Position numbers and translations under genes: made by a program. Shown here piece by piece: positions 8,164-16,722 of a stretch of DNA of 64,000 nucleotides. How positions within the stretch are numbered: position 1 is the stretch's first letter; the number at the start of each line of letters is the position of its first letter. Origin of the DNA: VGTK01 sp046327915 (lineage in GTDB: Bacteria > Desulfobacterota > Binatia > UBA12015); assembly GCA_046327915.1 (NCBI GenBank), contig JAXLXO010000002.1:310001-374000 (forward strand). The letters run 5' to 3'. The notes below the pieces were generated by a model that was given only the letters and a program-made list of their open reading frames with translations, ran no database searches and was not told where the DNA came from.

Positions 8164-10635
8164 TTACTGGTACATGTCGAGCAGCTCGATCACGCCGAGC
8201 GAGCGCATCGCGTCGAAGATCGTGCTCTTGATCTCGCGCACGGTCGCGAGCTGCAGCACCTGCTGCGCGAGGTCCACCGCCGACGCGTACGCGACCGAGC
8301 GGATCAGCTGCTTGATGACCGGAATGAAGAACGGCTCCATGCTGAGCTCGTCCATCCCGAGGCCGAGCAGCACGAGGGTCGCCATCGGATCGGCCGCCAT
8401 CTCGCCGCACATCGAGATCGGCTTGCCCGCCGCGCGCGCCGCCTGCACGCACTGCGCGATGCTGCCGAGCACGGCAGGGTGCAGCGGCTGGTAGAGCGGC
8501 GAGACCTTTCGATTGTTGCGATCGACGGCCAGCACGTACTGGATCAGGTCGTTGGTGCCGATCGACAGGAAGTCGCACTCCTCGGCGAGCTGCGGCGCGA
8601 GGTACACCGCCGACGGAACCTCGATCATGATGCCGAGCGGGATGTCCGGGATGTGCTCGATGCCCTCGCGCTCGAGGTCGCGCACGACCTCGGCGAGCAT
8701 CTCCTTGGTCTGCAGGACCTCGTCGAGCGACGAGATCATCGGCAGCAGGAGCCGCGTCGGGCCGACGGTCGCGGCCTTCAGCACCGCACGGAGCTGCTGG
8801 CGGAAGAACTCCGGCATCGCCAGCGACACGCGGATCGAGCGCCAGCCGAGGAACGGGTTCTCCTCGCGCGCGACGTGCAGATACGCCGGATACTTGTCGG
8901 CGCCGAGGTCGAGCGTGCGCAGCGTGACCGGCTTGCCGCCCATGGCGCCGATCACCTTGCGGTAGATCTCGAGTTGCTCCTGCTCGGTGGGAAACTCGCG
9001 GAACGAGATGAACGGGAACTCCGTCCGGTAGAGGCCGACACCCTCCGCGCCGTGCCGGTTCGCGAGCACGACGTCGCCCAGCAGACCGACGTTCGCGTTC
9101 AGCGCGACGCGGCGGCCGTCGGTCGTCACCGCCGGCAGGTCGTGCAGCGACTCGAGCTTCTCGTTGAAGTCGCGATAGTCGCGCTCCATGCGCTCGTACT
9201 CGCGCACGACCTCGGGACCGGGTGCCCGGTAGACCACGCCCGCGTTGCCGTCGACGATGATCTCGTCGCCCTCGTGTGCGACCTCGAGCAGGTGCTCGAT
9301 GCCGACGACGGTCGGGATCTCGAACGACTTCGCGAGGATCGTCGCGTGCGACGTGACGCCGCCGGTCGCGAGCGCGATGCCGCGCAGCATCTTCGGGTCG
9401 ATCTCGGAGAGGTCGGTCAGCGTCAGCTCGCGGGCGATCAGCACGCTGCCGTCGACGGGCCCTTCGCTGCTGCCGTCGATGCCGAGCAGGATGCGGAACA
9501 GGCGCTGGCCGATGTCCTTGATGTCGAGCGCGCGCTCCTGCAGGTACGGATCCTCGATGCGGTCGAACGCGACGAGGTAGTCCTCGATCACGCGGCGCAG
9601 CGCGTACTCGGCCGACGTTCCATCCTGGATCAGCGAGCGCACGCGCGACGAGACCGCGTCGTCCTGCATCATGAGGAGGTGCGCGTCGAAGATCTGGCTC
9701 GTCGCCTCGGGCAGGATCTCGTTCATCTTGTCGCGCTGCCGCTCGAGGTCGCGGGTCGCGATGGCGAGCGCGTTCTCGAAGCGCTCGACCTCGGTGATCG
9801 GGTCCTCGCAGGCGCGATCGTCGATCTCCGACAGCTCGATCTGCGGATGCAGGATGTGCGCGCGGCCGATGCCGAAGCCCGGCGACGCCGCGATGCCGCG
9901 CAGCCGCTCGCCCGGGTCGCGCTCGAGCGACTGCGCCGAGCGCCGGTCCACCTGGCGCTCGAACGCCTGCAGGCGGCGGATCGCGTCGAGCATGCGCCGG
10001 CGGAAGTCGGCCTGCTCCTGCTCCTTGATCTTCAGGCTGTCGAGCAGCCGCGCCTGCACCAGCACGCCGGAGAGCTGGCCCGCGATCGTGCGCAGCAGGC
10101 TGATCTCGTCGGCGGTGAACTGGCGGCGGCGGAGCGTCTGGACGACGAGCACGCCGAGCGGCGCGCGCCGCTCGAGGACCGGCACGCCGAGGAACGAGTG
10201 GTAGCGCTCCTCGTGCGTCTCCGGGAAGAACTTGAAGCGCGGGTGCACCGGCGCGTCGGGCACCGCGACCGGCTGCATGGTCTCGATCACGAGACCGGTG
10301 AGGCCCTCGGTGGTCTGCATGCGCACGCGGCCGACGGCGCTGCGCTCGAGGCCCGTGGTTGCCCACAACGTGAGCGTGGTCGCACTCTCGTCGAGCAGGT
10401 AGACCGAGCAGGCCTCCGTCCGCATGCGCTCGGCGACGACCTGCACGACGCTGTCGAGCGTCTCCTGCAGGTTCTCCGACTCGCCGATCAGCGTGCTGAC
10501 GTGCTCGAGCAGGCGCAGCCCGTGCCGCGAGCGCACCGGTCCGTTCGGAAGATCGCGCTCTCCTCCGCCGCCCGTGCGGTGTCCACCCAGCGACATGCCG
10601 GGCACAGTAGCACGAGCCGGGCCAGTCATGTCCAT
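8164..10635 (-). CDS. ptsP: PtsP, GAF-containing PEP-protein phosphotransferase (enzyme I-Ntr)
   Basis: The protein is about 823 residues (811 if it starts at the ATG at 10596). It has an N-terminal GAF sensor domain (about residues 35-180), then the enzyme I core. The HPr-binding/phospho-His domain contains GGVTSHATILAKSFEIP with the active-site His. The C-terminal PEP-binding barrel shows RTEFPFISFREFPTE, ISMCGEMAADP and IGTNDLIQYVLAVDR. PtsP phosphorylates NPr (PtsO) from PEP in the regulatory nitrogen PTS, with GAF typically sensing glutamine. No ptsO, ptsN or sugar permease is in this window, so its partner is elsewhere. It is divergent from mrcA, with 74 bases between starts. Confidence 0.93.
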   Translation of the reverse strand: MDMTGPARATVPGMSLGGHRTGGGGERDLPNGPVRSRHGLRLLEHVSTLIGESENLQETLDSVVQVVAERMRTEACSVYLLDESATTLTLWATTGLERSAVGRVRMQTTEGLTGLVIETMQPVAVPDAPVHPRFKFFPETHEERYHSFLGVPVLERRAPLGVLVVQTLRRRQFTADEISLLRTIAGQLSGVLVQARLLDSLKIKEQEQADFRRRMLDAIRRLQAFERQVDRRSAQSLERDPGERLRGIAASPGFGIGRAHILHPQIELSEIDDRACEDPITEVERFENALAIATRDLERQRDKMNEILPEATSQIFDAHLLMMQDDAVSSRVRSLIQDGTSAEYALRRVIEDYLVAFDRIEDPYLQERALDIKDIGQRLFRILLGIDGSSEGPVDGSVLIARELTLTDLSEIDPKMLRGIALATGGVTSHATILAKSFEIPTVVGIEHLLEVAHEGDEIIVDGNAGVVYRAPGPEVVREYERMERDYRDFNEKLESLHDLPAVTTDGRRVALNANVGLLGDVVLANRHGAEGVGLYRTEFPFISFREFPTEQEQLEIYRKVIGAMGGKPVTLRTLDLGADKYPAYLHVAREENPFLGWRSIRVSLAMPEFFRQQLRAVLKAATVGPTRLLLPMISSLDEVLQTKEMLAEVVRDLEREGIEHIPDIPLGIMIEVPSAVYLAPQLAEECDFLSIGTNDLIQYVLAVDRNNRKVSPLYQPLHPAVLGSIAQCVQAARAAGKPISMCGEMAADPMATLVLLGLGMDELSMEPFFIPVIKQLIRSVAYASAVDLAQQVLQLATVREIKSTIFDAMRSLGVIELLDMYQ

Positions 10636-10709
10636 CGGCGGCGGGCGAAGTGGCCGCGACGAGGAGGATGGTGTAGACAGCGCCCGAGAGGGGGGCTGGC
10701 CGGGGTACC

Positions 10710-13289
10710 GTGGGGAAGGTCGGGAGCAAGAAGGTCGCGAAGCCGCGACGACCGTTCCGGACGTTCCTCCTCGGGTTCGCGCTGATCCTGCTCGCCGCCG
10801 CGGGGAGCGCCGCCGCGATCCTCTACCGCGAGTTCACCACCAGCCTGCCGCCGGTCGAGAAGCTGCTCGACTACCGGCCGCCCGTCGCGACGCGCGTCTT
10901 CGCCGCCGACGGCACGCAGATCGGCGAGTTCTTCTTCGAGAAGCGCTACCTGGTGCCGATCTACAAGATCCCGCAGACCGTCCAGCTCGCGTTCATCGCC
11001 GCGGAAGACCAGAACTTCTTCGAGCACACGGGCATCGACTACGTCAGCGTCCTGCGCGCGGCGATCACCAACTACAGCGCCGGGTCCACGCGCCAGGGCG
11101 CGAGCACGATCACGCAGCAGGTCGTCAAGTCGCTGCTGCTCACTCCCGAGCGCAGCTACGAGCGCAAGATCAAGGAGATCGTCCTCTCGTACCGCCTCGA
11201 GCGGCAGCTCACCAAGGACGAGATCCTCTACCTCTACCTGAACCAGATCTACCTCGGGAACGGCGCCTACGGCGTTCAGGCCGCGGCGCTCGAGTACTTC
11301 GGCCGCGACGTCGCGGAGCTGTCGCTGGCGCAGGCCGCGATGCTCGCCGGCCTGCCGCAGGCGCCGAGCCGCTACTCGCCCGTCAAGCACTTCGAGCGCG
11401 CCCGGGCGCGCCAGCGCTACGTGCTCGACCGCATGGTGCACGAGGGCTTCGTCACGCACGAGGAGGCGGAGCAGGCGTACGAGGAGAAGCTGGTCTTCCA
11501 GCGCGGCGACTCGCCGATGAACAGCGTCGCGCCCTACTTCGTCGAGCACGTGCGGCGTCTCCTCGAGCAGCGGTACGGCGCGAGCGCGCCGTACCAGCTC
11601 GGCCTCGACGTCCACACGACGCTCGACCTGAACCTGCAGCGCGCCGCCGACGATGCGCTGCTCGCCGGCATCAAGGCCGTGGACGAGCGACAGGGATTCC
11701 GGGGCGCGCCGCGCCGCATCTCCGAGCGCGAGCTGAAGGCGCTTCTGAAGGAGCCGGCTCCCGCGGCGGATCCGCCGCTGCCGGAGGCCGACACGACGCT
11801 GGAGGTCGTGGTGCTGCCCGGCAAGGACGGACGCGTCGGCCGCCGCGACGGCAGCCTCGACGTGCGCTGGCAGGGCGGACACGCGCTCTTCCCCGCCGCC
11901 GGTCTCGCGTGGGCGTCCCGCGCCGGCTGGCAGCCCGCCGCAGGCGAGGTGCTCGACGCGAAGGTCGTGCAGCACGGCGACCGCCGCGCGCTGGAGCTGG
12001 CGCACAGCAACGGCACGCAGGGCGCGCTGATCTCGATGGTGCCCGCGACCGGCGACGTGCGCGCCATGATCGGCGGGCTCGACTGGAGCCGCAGCCAGTT
12101 CAACCGCGCCACGCAGGCGTACCGGCAGCCGGGCTCGTCCTTCAAGCCGATGATCTACGCCGCCGCGATGGACCGCGGGTTCACGCCGGCGAGCGTCATC
12201 AACGATGCGCCGATCTCGTTCAACGTCGGCGGCGGACAGGTGTGGTCGCCGCAAAACTTCGAGAAGCGCTTCTTCGGCCCGACCACCGTCCGGCAGGCGC
12301 TCACCAAGTCGCGCAACGTCGTGACCGTCAAGCTGGTGAGCTCGATGGGCATGAAGTACCTGCTCTCGTACCTGCCCCGCTTCGGCTTCACGCGGCCGTT
12401 CCCGAAGAACCTGTCGATCGCGCTCGGCTCGTCCGAGGTCACGCTCCTCGAGATGACCGAGGCGTTCGGCGTGTTCGCGAACCTCGGCATGCGCGTCGAG
12501 CCGCGCTTCATCACCAGGATCACCGACGTGCGCGGCGAGCTGATCGAAGAGGCGCCGATCCTGCGCCGTCCCGCGATCTCGCCCGACACCGCGTACGTGA
12601 TGACCAGCATGCTGCGGAACGTGATCGACAACGGCACCGGCACCAAGGCCCAGATCGACCGTCCCGCGGCGGGCAAGACCGGCACGACCAACGACCAGCG
12701 CGACGTCTGGTTCGTCGGCTACACGCCGCAGCTGCTGACCGGCGTCTGGGTCGGCTACGACCAGGACAAGTCGCTCGGCGGAAAGGAAACCGGCGGCAAG
12801 GCTGCGGCGCCGATCTGGCACGACTTCATGACCAAGGCGCTGGCGAACGAGCCGGTGCTCGACTTCGCGGTACCGAACGAGGTCACGCTGGTCGCGGTCG
12901 ATTCCTCGGGCAACCGCACCACGCCGGGGACCGCGGGCTCGGTCTTCCAGGCCTTCAAGCGCGGTACCGAGCCGGCCTTCCCGGTCGCGCCTGGACCCGC
13001 CGGACCTTCCGACGAGCCCGCTCCCGAGGAGTCGGCGATCGGCTCCGCGCCGCCGCAGGCGCCGGCCGCGGGAGCGGTCGCCTCGGCGGGCCTGCGGCCC
13101 GACGAGGCCGCGGCGGCACCACCGGCGCGGCGCTCGTCCTACGTCATGCCGGACGGCACCATCGACGGCATGGCGCGGCGCCGCGCGCAGCAGGCGGCCG
13201 CCGCCGCGACCGGAACGACGCCGGCGCGCAGCTACGGCAGCGGCAACGTTCCTTCCGACATCGCGGGCAGCCGCGGGCGGGTATACTGA
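10710..13289 (+). CDS. mrcA: Penicillin-binding protein 1A, bifunctional peptidoglycan synthase
   Basis: The 859-residue protein has a short cytoplasmic N-terminus and one membrane anchor (FLLGFALILLAAAGSAAAIL, about residues 19-38). The GT51 glycosyltransferase domain follows with AAEDQNFFEHTGID and RQGASTITQQ. An OB-like insertion (about residues 360-430) precedes the transpeptidase. Its three motifs are PGSSFKPM (catalytic Ser), KSRNVV (SxN) and AGKTGTTND (KTG). It polymerises lipid II and cross-links the strands in the periplasm. The C-terminal 90 residues are a disordered Pro/Ala-rich tail. The start is GTG. The HDAC-fold gene begins 4 bases after its stop and may be co-transcribed. Confidence 0.95.
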   Translation: MGKVGSKKVAKPRRPFRTFLLGFALILLAAAGSAAAILYREFTTSLPPVEKLLDYRPPVATRVFAADGTQIGEFFFEKRYLVPIYKIPQTVQLAFIAAEDQNFFEHTGIDYVSVLRAAITNYSAGSTRQGASTITQQVVKSLLLTPERSYERKIKEIVLSYRLERQLTKDEILYLYLNQIYLGNGAYGVQAAALEYFGRDVAELSLAQAAMLAGLPQAPSRYSPVKHFERARARQRYVLDRMVHEGFVTHEEAEQAYEEKLVFQRGDSPMNSVAPYFVEHVRRLLEQRYGASAPYQLGLDVHTTLDLNLQRAADDALLAGIKAVDERQGFRGAPRRISERELKALLKEPAPAADPPLPEADTTLEVVVLPGKDGRVGRRDGSLDVRWQGGHALFPAAGLAWASRAGWQPAAGEVLDAKVVQHGDRRALELAHSNGTQGALISMVPATGDVRAMIGGLDWSRSQFNRATQAYRQPGSSFKPMIYAAAMDRGFTPASVINDAPISFNVGGGQVWSPQNFEKRFFGPTTVRQALTKSRNVVTVKLVSSMGMKYLLSYLPRFGFTRPFPKNLSIALGSSEVTLLEMTEAFGVFANLGMRVEPRFITRITDVRGELIEEAPILRRPAISPDTAYVMTSMLRNVIDNGTGTKAQIDRPAAGKTGTTNDQRDVWFVGYTPQLLTGVWVGYDQDKSLGGKETGGKAAAPIWHDFMTKALANEPVLDFAVPNEVTLVAVDSSGNRTTPGTAGSVFQAFKRGTEPAFPVAPGPAGPSDEPAPEESAIGSAPPQAPAAGAVASAGLRPDEAAAAPPARRSSYVMPDGTIDGMARRRAQQAAAAATGTTPARSYGSGNVPSDIAGSRGRVY

Positions 13290-13293
13290 GCGC

Positions 13294-14310
13294 ATGAGAA
13301 CGGCGATCGTCGTCGACCCCCGCTTTCGCGACCACCACACCGGCGAGGGACATCCCGAACGGCCGGAGCGGCTCCTGTCGGTCGAGCGCGCGCTGCACGA
13401 CTGGCAGGGCGCACCACTCGAGCAGGTGCCGGCACGACTTGCGGGGGAGGACGAGATCCGCCTCGCGCACACCGACGACCTCTACGAGCGCATCGCACGC
13501 ACGCAGCACATGACGCACGCGCGCATCGACGCCGACACCGCGGTCTGCGACCGATCGTTCGAGACGGCACTCCTTGCTGCGGGCGGGCTCCTCGAGCTCG
13601 GCGACGCGGTCGCGACGCGCGCCGTCCGCAACGGCTTCGCCTTCGTGCGTCCGCCCGGACATCACGCGACCGCCGGACAGGCGATGGGCTTCTGCCTGTT
13701 CAACAACGTCGCGATCGCGGCGCGCCACCTGCAGCGCAAGCACGGCTACGAGCGCATCGCGATCCTCGACTGGGACCTGCACCATGGCAACGGCACCGAG
13801 GCGATCTTCTACGACGATCCTTCGGTGCTCTACGTGTCGCTGCATCAGTACCCGTTCTACCCCGGCACGGGCGCCGTGACCGACACCGGACGCGGCGACG
13901 GACTCGGCTTCAACGTGAACGTGCCGTTCAGCGCCGGCGTCGGCGACGAGGGCTACGCGCTCGCGCTCGAGGAGATCGTCGCACCGGTGCTGCGCCAGTT
14001 CGCGCCGCAGTTCGTGCTGGTGTCGGCCGGCTTCGACTGCCACTGGCGCGACCCGCTCGGCGGCATGCAGGTCACCGAGAAAGGCTTCCTCGCGATGACG
14101 CGCATCCTGCTGCAGGTCGCGGAGGACGTCGCGGACGGGCGCCTGGTCGCGGTGCTGGAAGGCGGCTACGACCTCGACGCCATGCGCACGTCCACCGAGG
14201 CGGTGCTCGACGAGCTCACGCACGGCGCGCGCGGACACGCACCCGGCGTGCACCACACGCACGCGTTCGACCGCCTGCGGCAGGTGCTTTCGCCGCACTG
14301 GCGAGTTTGA
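13294..14310 (+). CDS. Histone-deacetylase-superfamily zinc hydrolase (AcuC/APAH-like)
   Basis: The 338-residue protein shows the full arginase/deacetylase active site: RPPGHHATAG (tandem His), DWDLHHGNG with zinc-binding Asp and His, and SAGFDCHWRDPLGG with the second zinc Asp. Bacterial members remove acetyl groups from acetylated lysines, acetylpolyamines or other amides; the length and the DPLGG motif suit the class II HDAC-like branch. The substrate is unknown. It lies 4 bases after mrcA and converges on a PPOX-fold gene, with repeat copy B in between. Confidence 0.88.
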   Translation: MRTAIVVDPRFRDHHTGEGHPERPERLLSVERALHDWQGAPLEQVPARLAGEDEIRLAHTDDLYERIARTQHMTHARIDADTAVCDRSFETALLAAGGLLELGDAVATRAVRNGFAFVRPPGHHATAGQAMGFCLFNNVAIAARHLQRKHGYERIAILDWDLHHGNGTEAIFYDDPSVLYVSLHQYPFYPGTGAVTDTGRGDGLGFNVNVPFSAGVGDEGYALALEEIVAPVLRQFAPQFVLVSAGFDCHWRDPLGGMQVTEKGFLAMTRILLQVAEDVADGRLVAVLEGGYDLDAMRTSTEAVLDELTHGARGHAPGVHHTHAFDRLRQVLSPHWRV

Positions 14311-14330
14311 CGCCTGCGCACCATCTGCAC

Positions 14331-14441
14331 CGGCCCATCCGGGAAGGCGAAGCCGAGCGGCCGACCGCAGGGAGCGCGGGGAGTGGGACCCTGCGCGGCT
14401 ATGCCGCGTAGGGCGAGGGGTCGCGTGACCCCTCGCGGCAA
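14331..14441 (+). repeat. Three-hairpin intergenic element, copy B
   Basis: Copy B. It has the conserved box GAGCGCGGGGAGTG (14373-14386). Hairpin II has 11 pairs (14389-14399 with 14403-14413, loop TAT), including a G-T wobble (14393/14409) at the same place as in copy A. Hairpin I has 10 perfect pairs (14413-14422 with 14427-14436) and the same GCGT loop as copy A. The outer bases of both stems differ from copy A but still pair. The 5' part is less regular. It ends one base from the stop codon of the minus-strand PPOX gene. Confidence 0.75.
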
Positions 14442-14882
14442 TCACCACTGCTTGCCGTAGTCGACCGACAGCCAGCGCCGCAGGTCGATGCGCACGACGA
14501 CGCTGCCGACGTCGCCGCCCTCGCCGCGCGTCGCCTCGATGTAGCGGTCGCCGACCTCGCGCCCCAGATAGCGGTGGGCGAGCGGGCGCGTGTCGCGCTC
14601 GAGGTCGGCGGGCTCGATCGAGCGCACCGTGCCCTCGACGCTCACGTAGCGGTACGGCGGCGTCTCGGTCTGAACGCAGATGCCGAGGCAGCCGGCGCGC
14701 TCGAGCAGCCGCGCCTTGCGCGAGGCGGCGTCGGTCACGAACCACAGCGGCCCACCCGGCGCGTAGTCGTACCAGATCGGGATCACCAGCCCGCCGCGTC
14801 CCGGCTCCGGGATGCTGATCACCGCGACGTGGACGTCCGCGAGGAACGCTTCTCTCTCCGCCGTGCTCATCGCGAGCGACAT
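14442..14882 (-). CDS. Pyridoxamine-5'-phosphate-oxidase-fold (FMN/F420-binding) protein
   Basis: The 146-residue protein fits a split-barrel flavin-binding domain: AVISIPEPGRGGLVIPIWYDY, a central ICVQTETPPYRYVSVEGTV strand pair, and a C-terminal RRWLSVDYGKQW. Proteins of this length and pattern are small F420- or FMN-dependent reductases or stress proteins. No cofactor motif decides between the two. The ATG at 14882 is favoured because the frame upstream of it antisenses the tatB region. It is a single-gene unit divergent from tatB and ends at repeat copy B. Confidence 0.75.
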   Translation of the reverse strand: MSLAMSTAEREAFLADVHVAVISIPEPGRGGLVIPIWYDYAPGGPLWFVTDAASRKARLLERAGCLGICVQTETPPYRYVSVEGTVRSIEPADLERDTRPLAHRYLGREVGDRYIEATRGEGGDVGSVVVRIDLRRWLSVDYGKQW

Positions 14883-15003
14883 GTCGGCTCCCTCCGGTCG
14901 CCTCGATATGCAGGCCGCCGTGCCCAGGCAAACGGCGCGCGGACGCCGATTCATGCGCCGAAGCGGTTTGCCGCACGTTCGGGCTTCGGCTAGCGTCGAG
15001 GCG

Positions 15004-15522
15004 ATGTTCGGCATCGGCATGCCCGAGCTCGCAGTCATCCTGGTCGTCGGTTTGATCGTGCTCGGTCCGAAGCGTCTTCCGGAAGTGGCACGCGCGCTGG
15101 GCAAGGGCCTGGCCGAGTTCCGCCGCGTCACCGGCGAGGTCAACAAGGAGCTCGAGGCCGCGCGCAACATGATCGAGCAGGAGGCGCGCGACCACGACCT
15201 CGCGCGCCGCAAGTCCGATCAGGAGCGCGCCCGCGTCGCCGCGGAGAAGGCCGCCCTCGAGAAGGCGGCCGCCGAGCAACTCGCGGCGCAGAGCACGCCG
15301 ATCGCCGCACCCGCACCCGCGGAGGCGGCGCCCGCCGCGGCCGCGGCACCGCCTGCGCCGGCAGCACCGGCTGCGGCGGCCATGGCCAGCACGCCGCCGC
15401 TCGCGGCGATCCCGAGCGAGGCAGCCCCCGCGGCGCCCGTGCCGGTTCCCGCGGAGGGGACCGTGCCGGCGGGCTCGATCGCAAGCACGCCTTCCACCGA
15501 CGAGCCCGGCTCCAAGGCCTGA
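15004..15522 (+). CDS. tatB: Sec-independent translocase subunit TatB
   Basis: The 172-residue protein has the TatA/B signature: FGIGMPELAVILVVGLIVLG forms the single N-terminal membrane helix with its conserved Glu, followed by the hinge GPKRLPEVARALGKG and an amphipathic helix. The helix continues as a charged coiled-coil stretch (to about residue 95) and then a long Ala/Pro-rich tail of about 75 residues. The Glu after the initial Gly-x-Pro and the length favour TatB over TatA. It binds twin-arginine signal peptides together with TatC. tatC follows 36 bases downstream. No separate tatA is seen in this window. Confidence 0.88.
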   Translation: MFGIGMPELAVILVVGLIVLGPKRLPEVARALGKGLAEFRRVTGEVNKELEAARNMIEQEARDHDLARRKSDQERARVAAEKAALEKAAAEQLAAQSTPIAAPAPAEAAPAAAAAPPAPAAPAAAAMASTPPLAAIPSEAAPAAPVPVPAEGTVPAGSIASTPSTDEPGSKA

Positions 15523-15558
15523 GCGGCCGGCCGCGCCCCGCACGCAGCGAGATCGACG

Positions 15559-16338
15559 ATGGCCGATGCCGAGATGCCGCTGACGGCACACCTCGAGGAG
15601 CTGCGCTGGCGCATCGTCAAGACGCTGCTCGCGATCACGATCGGCTTCCTGATCGCCTACCTCTACGCCGACACGCTGTTCGCGATCCTGATCCGCCCGA
15701 TCACGCTCGCCGCCGGAGACTCGACCGTCAAGCTCATCGGCACCGGCGTCACCGAGGCCTTCTTCACCAAGCTCAAGGTCGCGTTCATCGCCGGCATCTT
15801 CCTCGCGGCGCCGGCGATCCTCTATCAGGCGTGGCAGTTCGTCGCGCCCGGCCTCTACGACGAGGAGAAGCTCTACGTCTTCCCGTTCGTGTTCTTCGGC
15901 ACGTTCTTCTTCGTCGCCGGCGCGTGGTTCTGCTACGCGTTCGTGTTCCAGGTCGGCTACGCGTTCTTCCTCGAGCAGTACGCCGACATCGGCATCGAGC
16001 CGACCCTGCGCATCAGCGAGTACCTGTCGTTCAGCGCGCGCATGCTGCTCGCGTTCGGCGTGACCTTCGAGCTGCCGGTCATCGCGTACTTCCTGTCGCG
16101 CATCGGCATGATCGACCACCAGACGCTGATCCGTCCGTGGCGCTACGCGGTGCTGATCATCTTCGTCGTCGCGGCCGTGCTCACGCCCGGACCCGACGTC
16201 GCCTCGCAGATGCTGCTCGTCGCTCCGCTGATCGTGCTCTACGGCGCGAGCATCGTGATCGCGTACTTCGTCTCGACGCGCCGCCCGGCCGCGGCGACCG
16301 GCGAGGACGCGGCGGACGACGACTCGACGACGGAGTGA
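15559..16338 (+). CDS. tatC: Sec-independent protein translocase TatC
   Basis: The 259-residue, six-helix membrane protein begins with the diagnostic PLTAHLEELRWRIVKT. It has the periplasmic FLAAPAILYQAWQFVAPGLY block, including the conserved P-x-x-x-Y-Q region and Glu-rich loop, and later VLTPGPDVASQMLLVAPL. TatC is the receptor for twin-arginine signal peptides and the core of the Tat translocon. The C-terminus is a short acidic tail. It forms an operon with tatB and converges on the DUF4911 gene; their two stop codons lie in one perfect hairpin. Confidence 0.95.
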   Translation: MADAEMPLTAHLEELRWRIVKTLLAITIGFLIAYLYADTLFAILIRPITLAAGDSTVKLIGTGVTEAFFTKLKVAFIAGIFLAAPAILYQAWQFVAPGLYDEEKLYVFPFVFFGTFFFVAGAWFCYAFVFQVGYAFFLEQYADIGIEPTLRISEYLSFSARMLLAFGVTFELPVIAYFLSRIGMIDHQTLIRPWRYAVLIIFVVAAVLTPGPDVASQMLLVAPLIVLYGASIVIAYFVSTRRPAAATGEDAADDDSTTE

Positions 16339-16359
16339 GCGCGGAGCGCGCGCTCACTC
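16333..16359. terminator. Bidirectional hairpin holding both convergent stop codons
   Basis: GAGTGAGCGCG (16333-16343) pairs perfectly over 11 bp with 16349-16359; the loop is 5 bases. The tatC stop TGA (16336-16338) lies in the left arm and the reverse-strand stop of the DUF4911 gene (16354-16356) in the right arm, so the two stops pair with each other. It reads the same from both sides and probably ends both transcripts. There is no T-run. Confidence 0.6.
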
Positions 16360-16722
16360 GCCCGACGCGTCGCGCACCCAGGTCGAGAGGAACCAGTCCT
16401 CGGTGCACGCCGCCGGCAGCTCGGCGGCGGCGAAGGCCGGCGCGCCGCGATCCGCGATGTCGGCGAGGATCGCGTCGGTCTCGTCGCGGAAGTCGGACGT
16501 CGCGAGCAGCGCGATCACGGCGCTGCCGTCGGCACGCGTCTCCACCGTACGGATCAGCGCGACACCCTCGTAGCACTCGAAGAGCGACTTGAAGTACGCG
16601 ATGTCGACGCGCGCGACGCCGATCGCTCGCGCCCACAGCTCGGCGTCGCGCAGCAGGTGCCAGGCACCGGACACGGCGAGCGGGGCCACGCGTCCGGGCG
16701 CCGGGACGTCAGTCGTCACCAC
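16354..16722 (-). CDS. DUF4911-like protein
   Basis: The 122-residue protein of unknown function has a core RVDIAYFKSLFECYEGVALI followed by RTVETRADGSAVIALLATSDF. I recognise this pattern as the DUF4911 family of small proteins found mainly in delta-type lineages; the assignment rests on memory of that pattern. No catalytic motif is visible. It is the last gene of the zinc ribbon-lipoprotein-AsmA operon, overlapping the AsmA gene's end by 14 bases. Its stop codon is part of the hairpin shared with tatC. Confidence 0.65.
   Translation of the reverse strand: MVTTDVPAPGRVAPLAVSGAWHLLRDAELWARAIGVARVDIAYFKSLFECYEGVALIRTVETRADGSAVIALLATSDFRDETDAILADIADRGAPAFAAAELPAACTEDWFLSTWVRDASGE

Noticed and set aside
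8164..10635. ptsP as part of a sugar-uptake PTS operon
   Set aside because: The GAF domain marks the regulatory nitrogen-type enzyme I, and no permease or HPr gene adjoins it.
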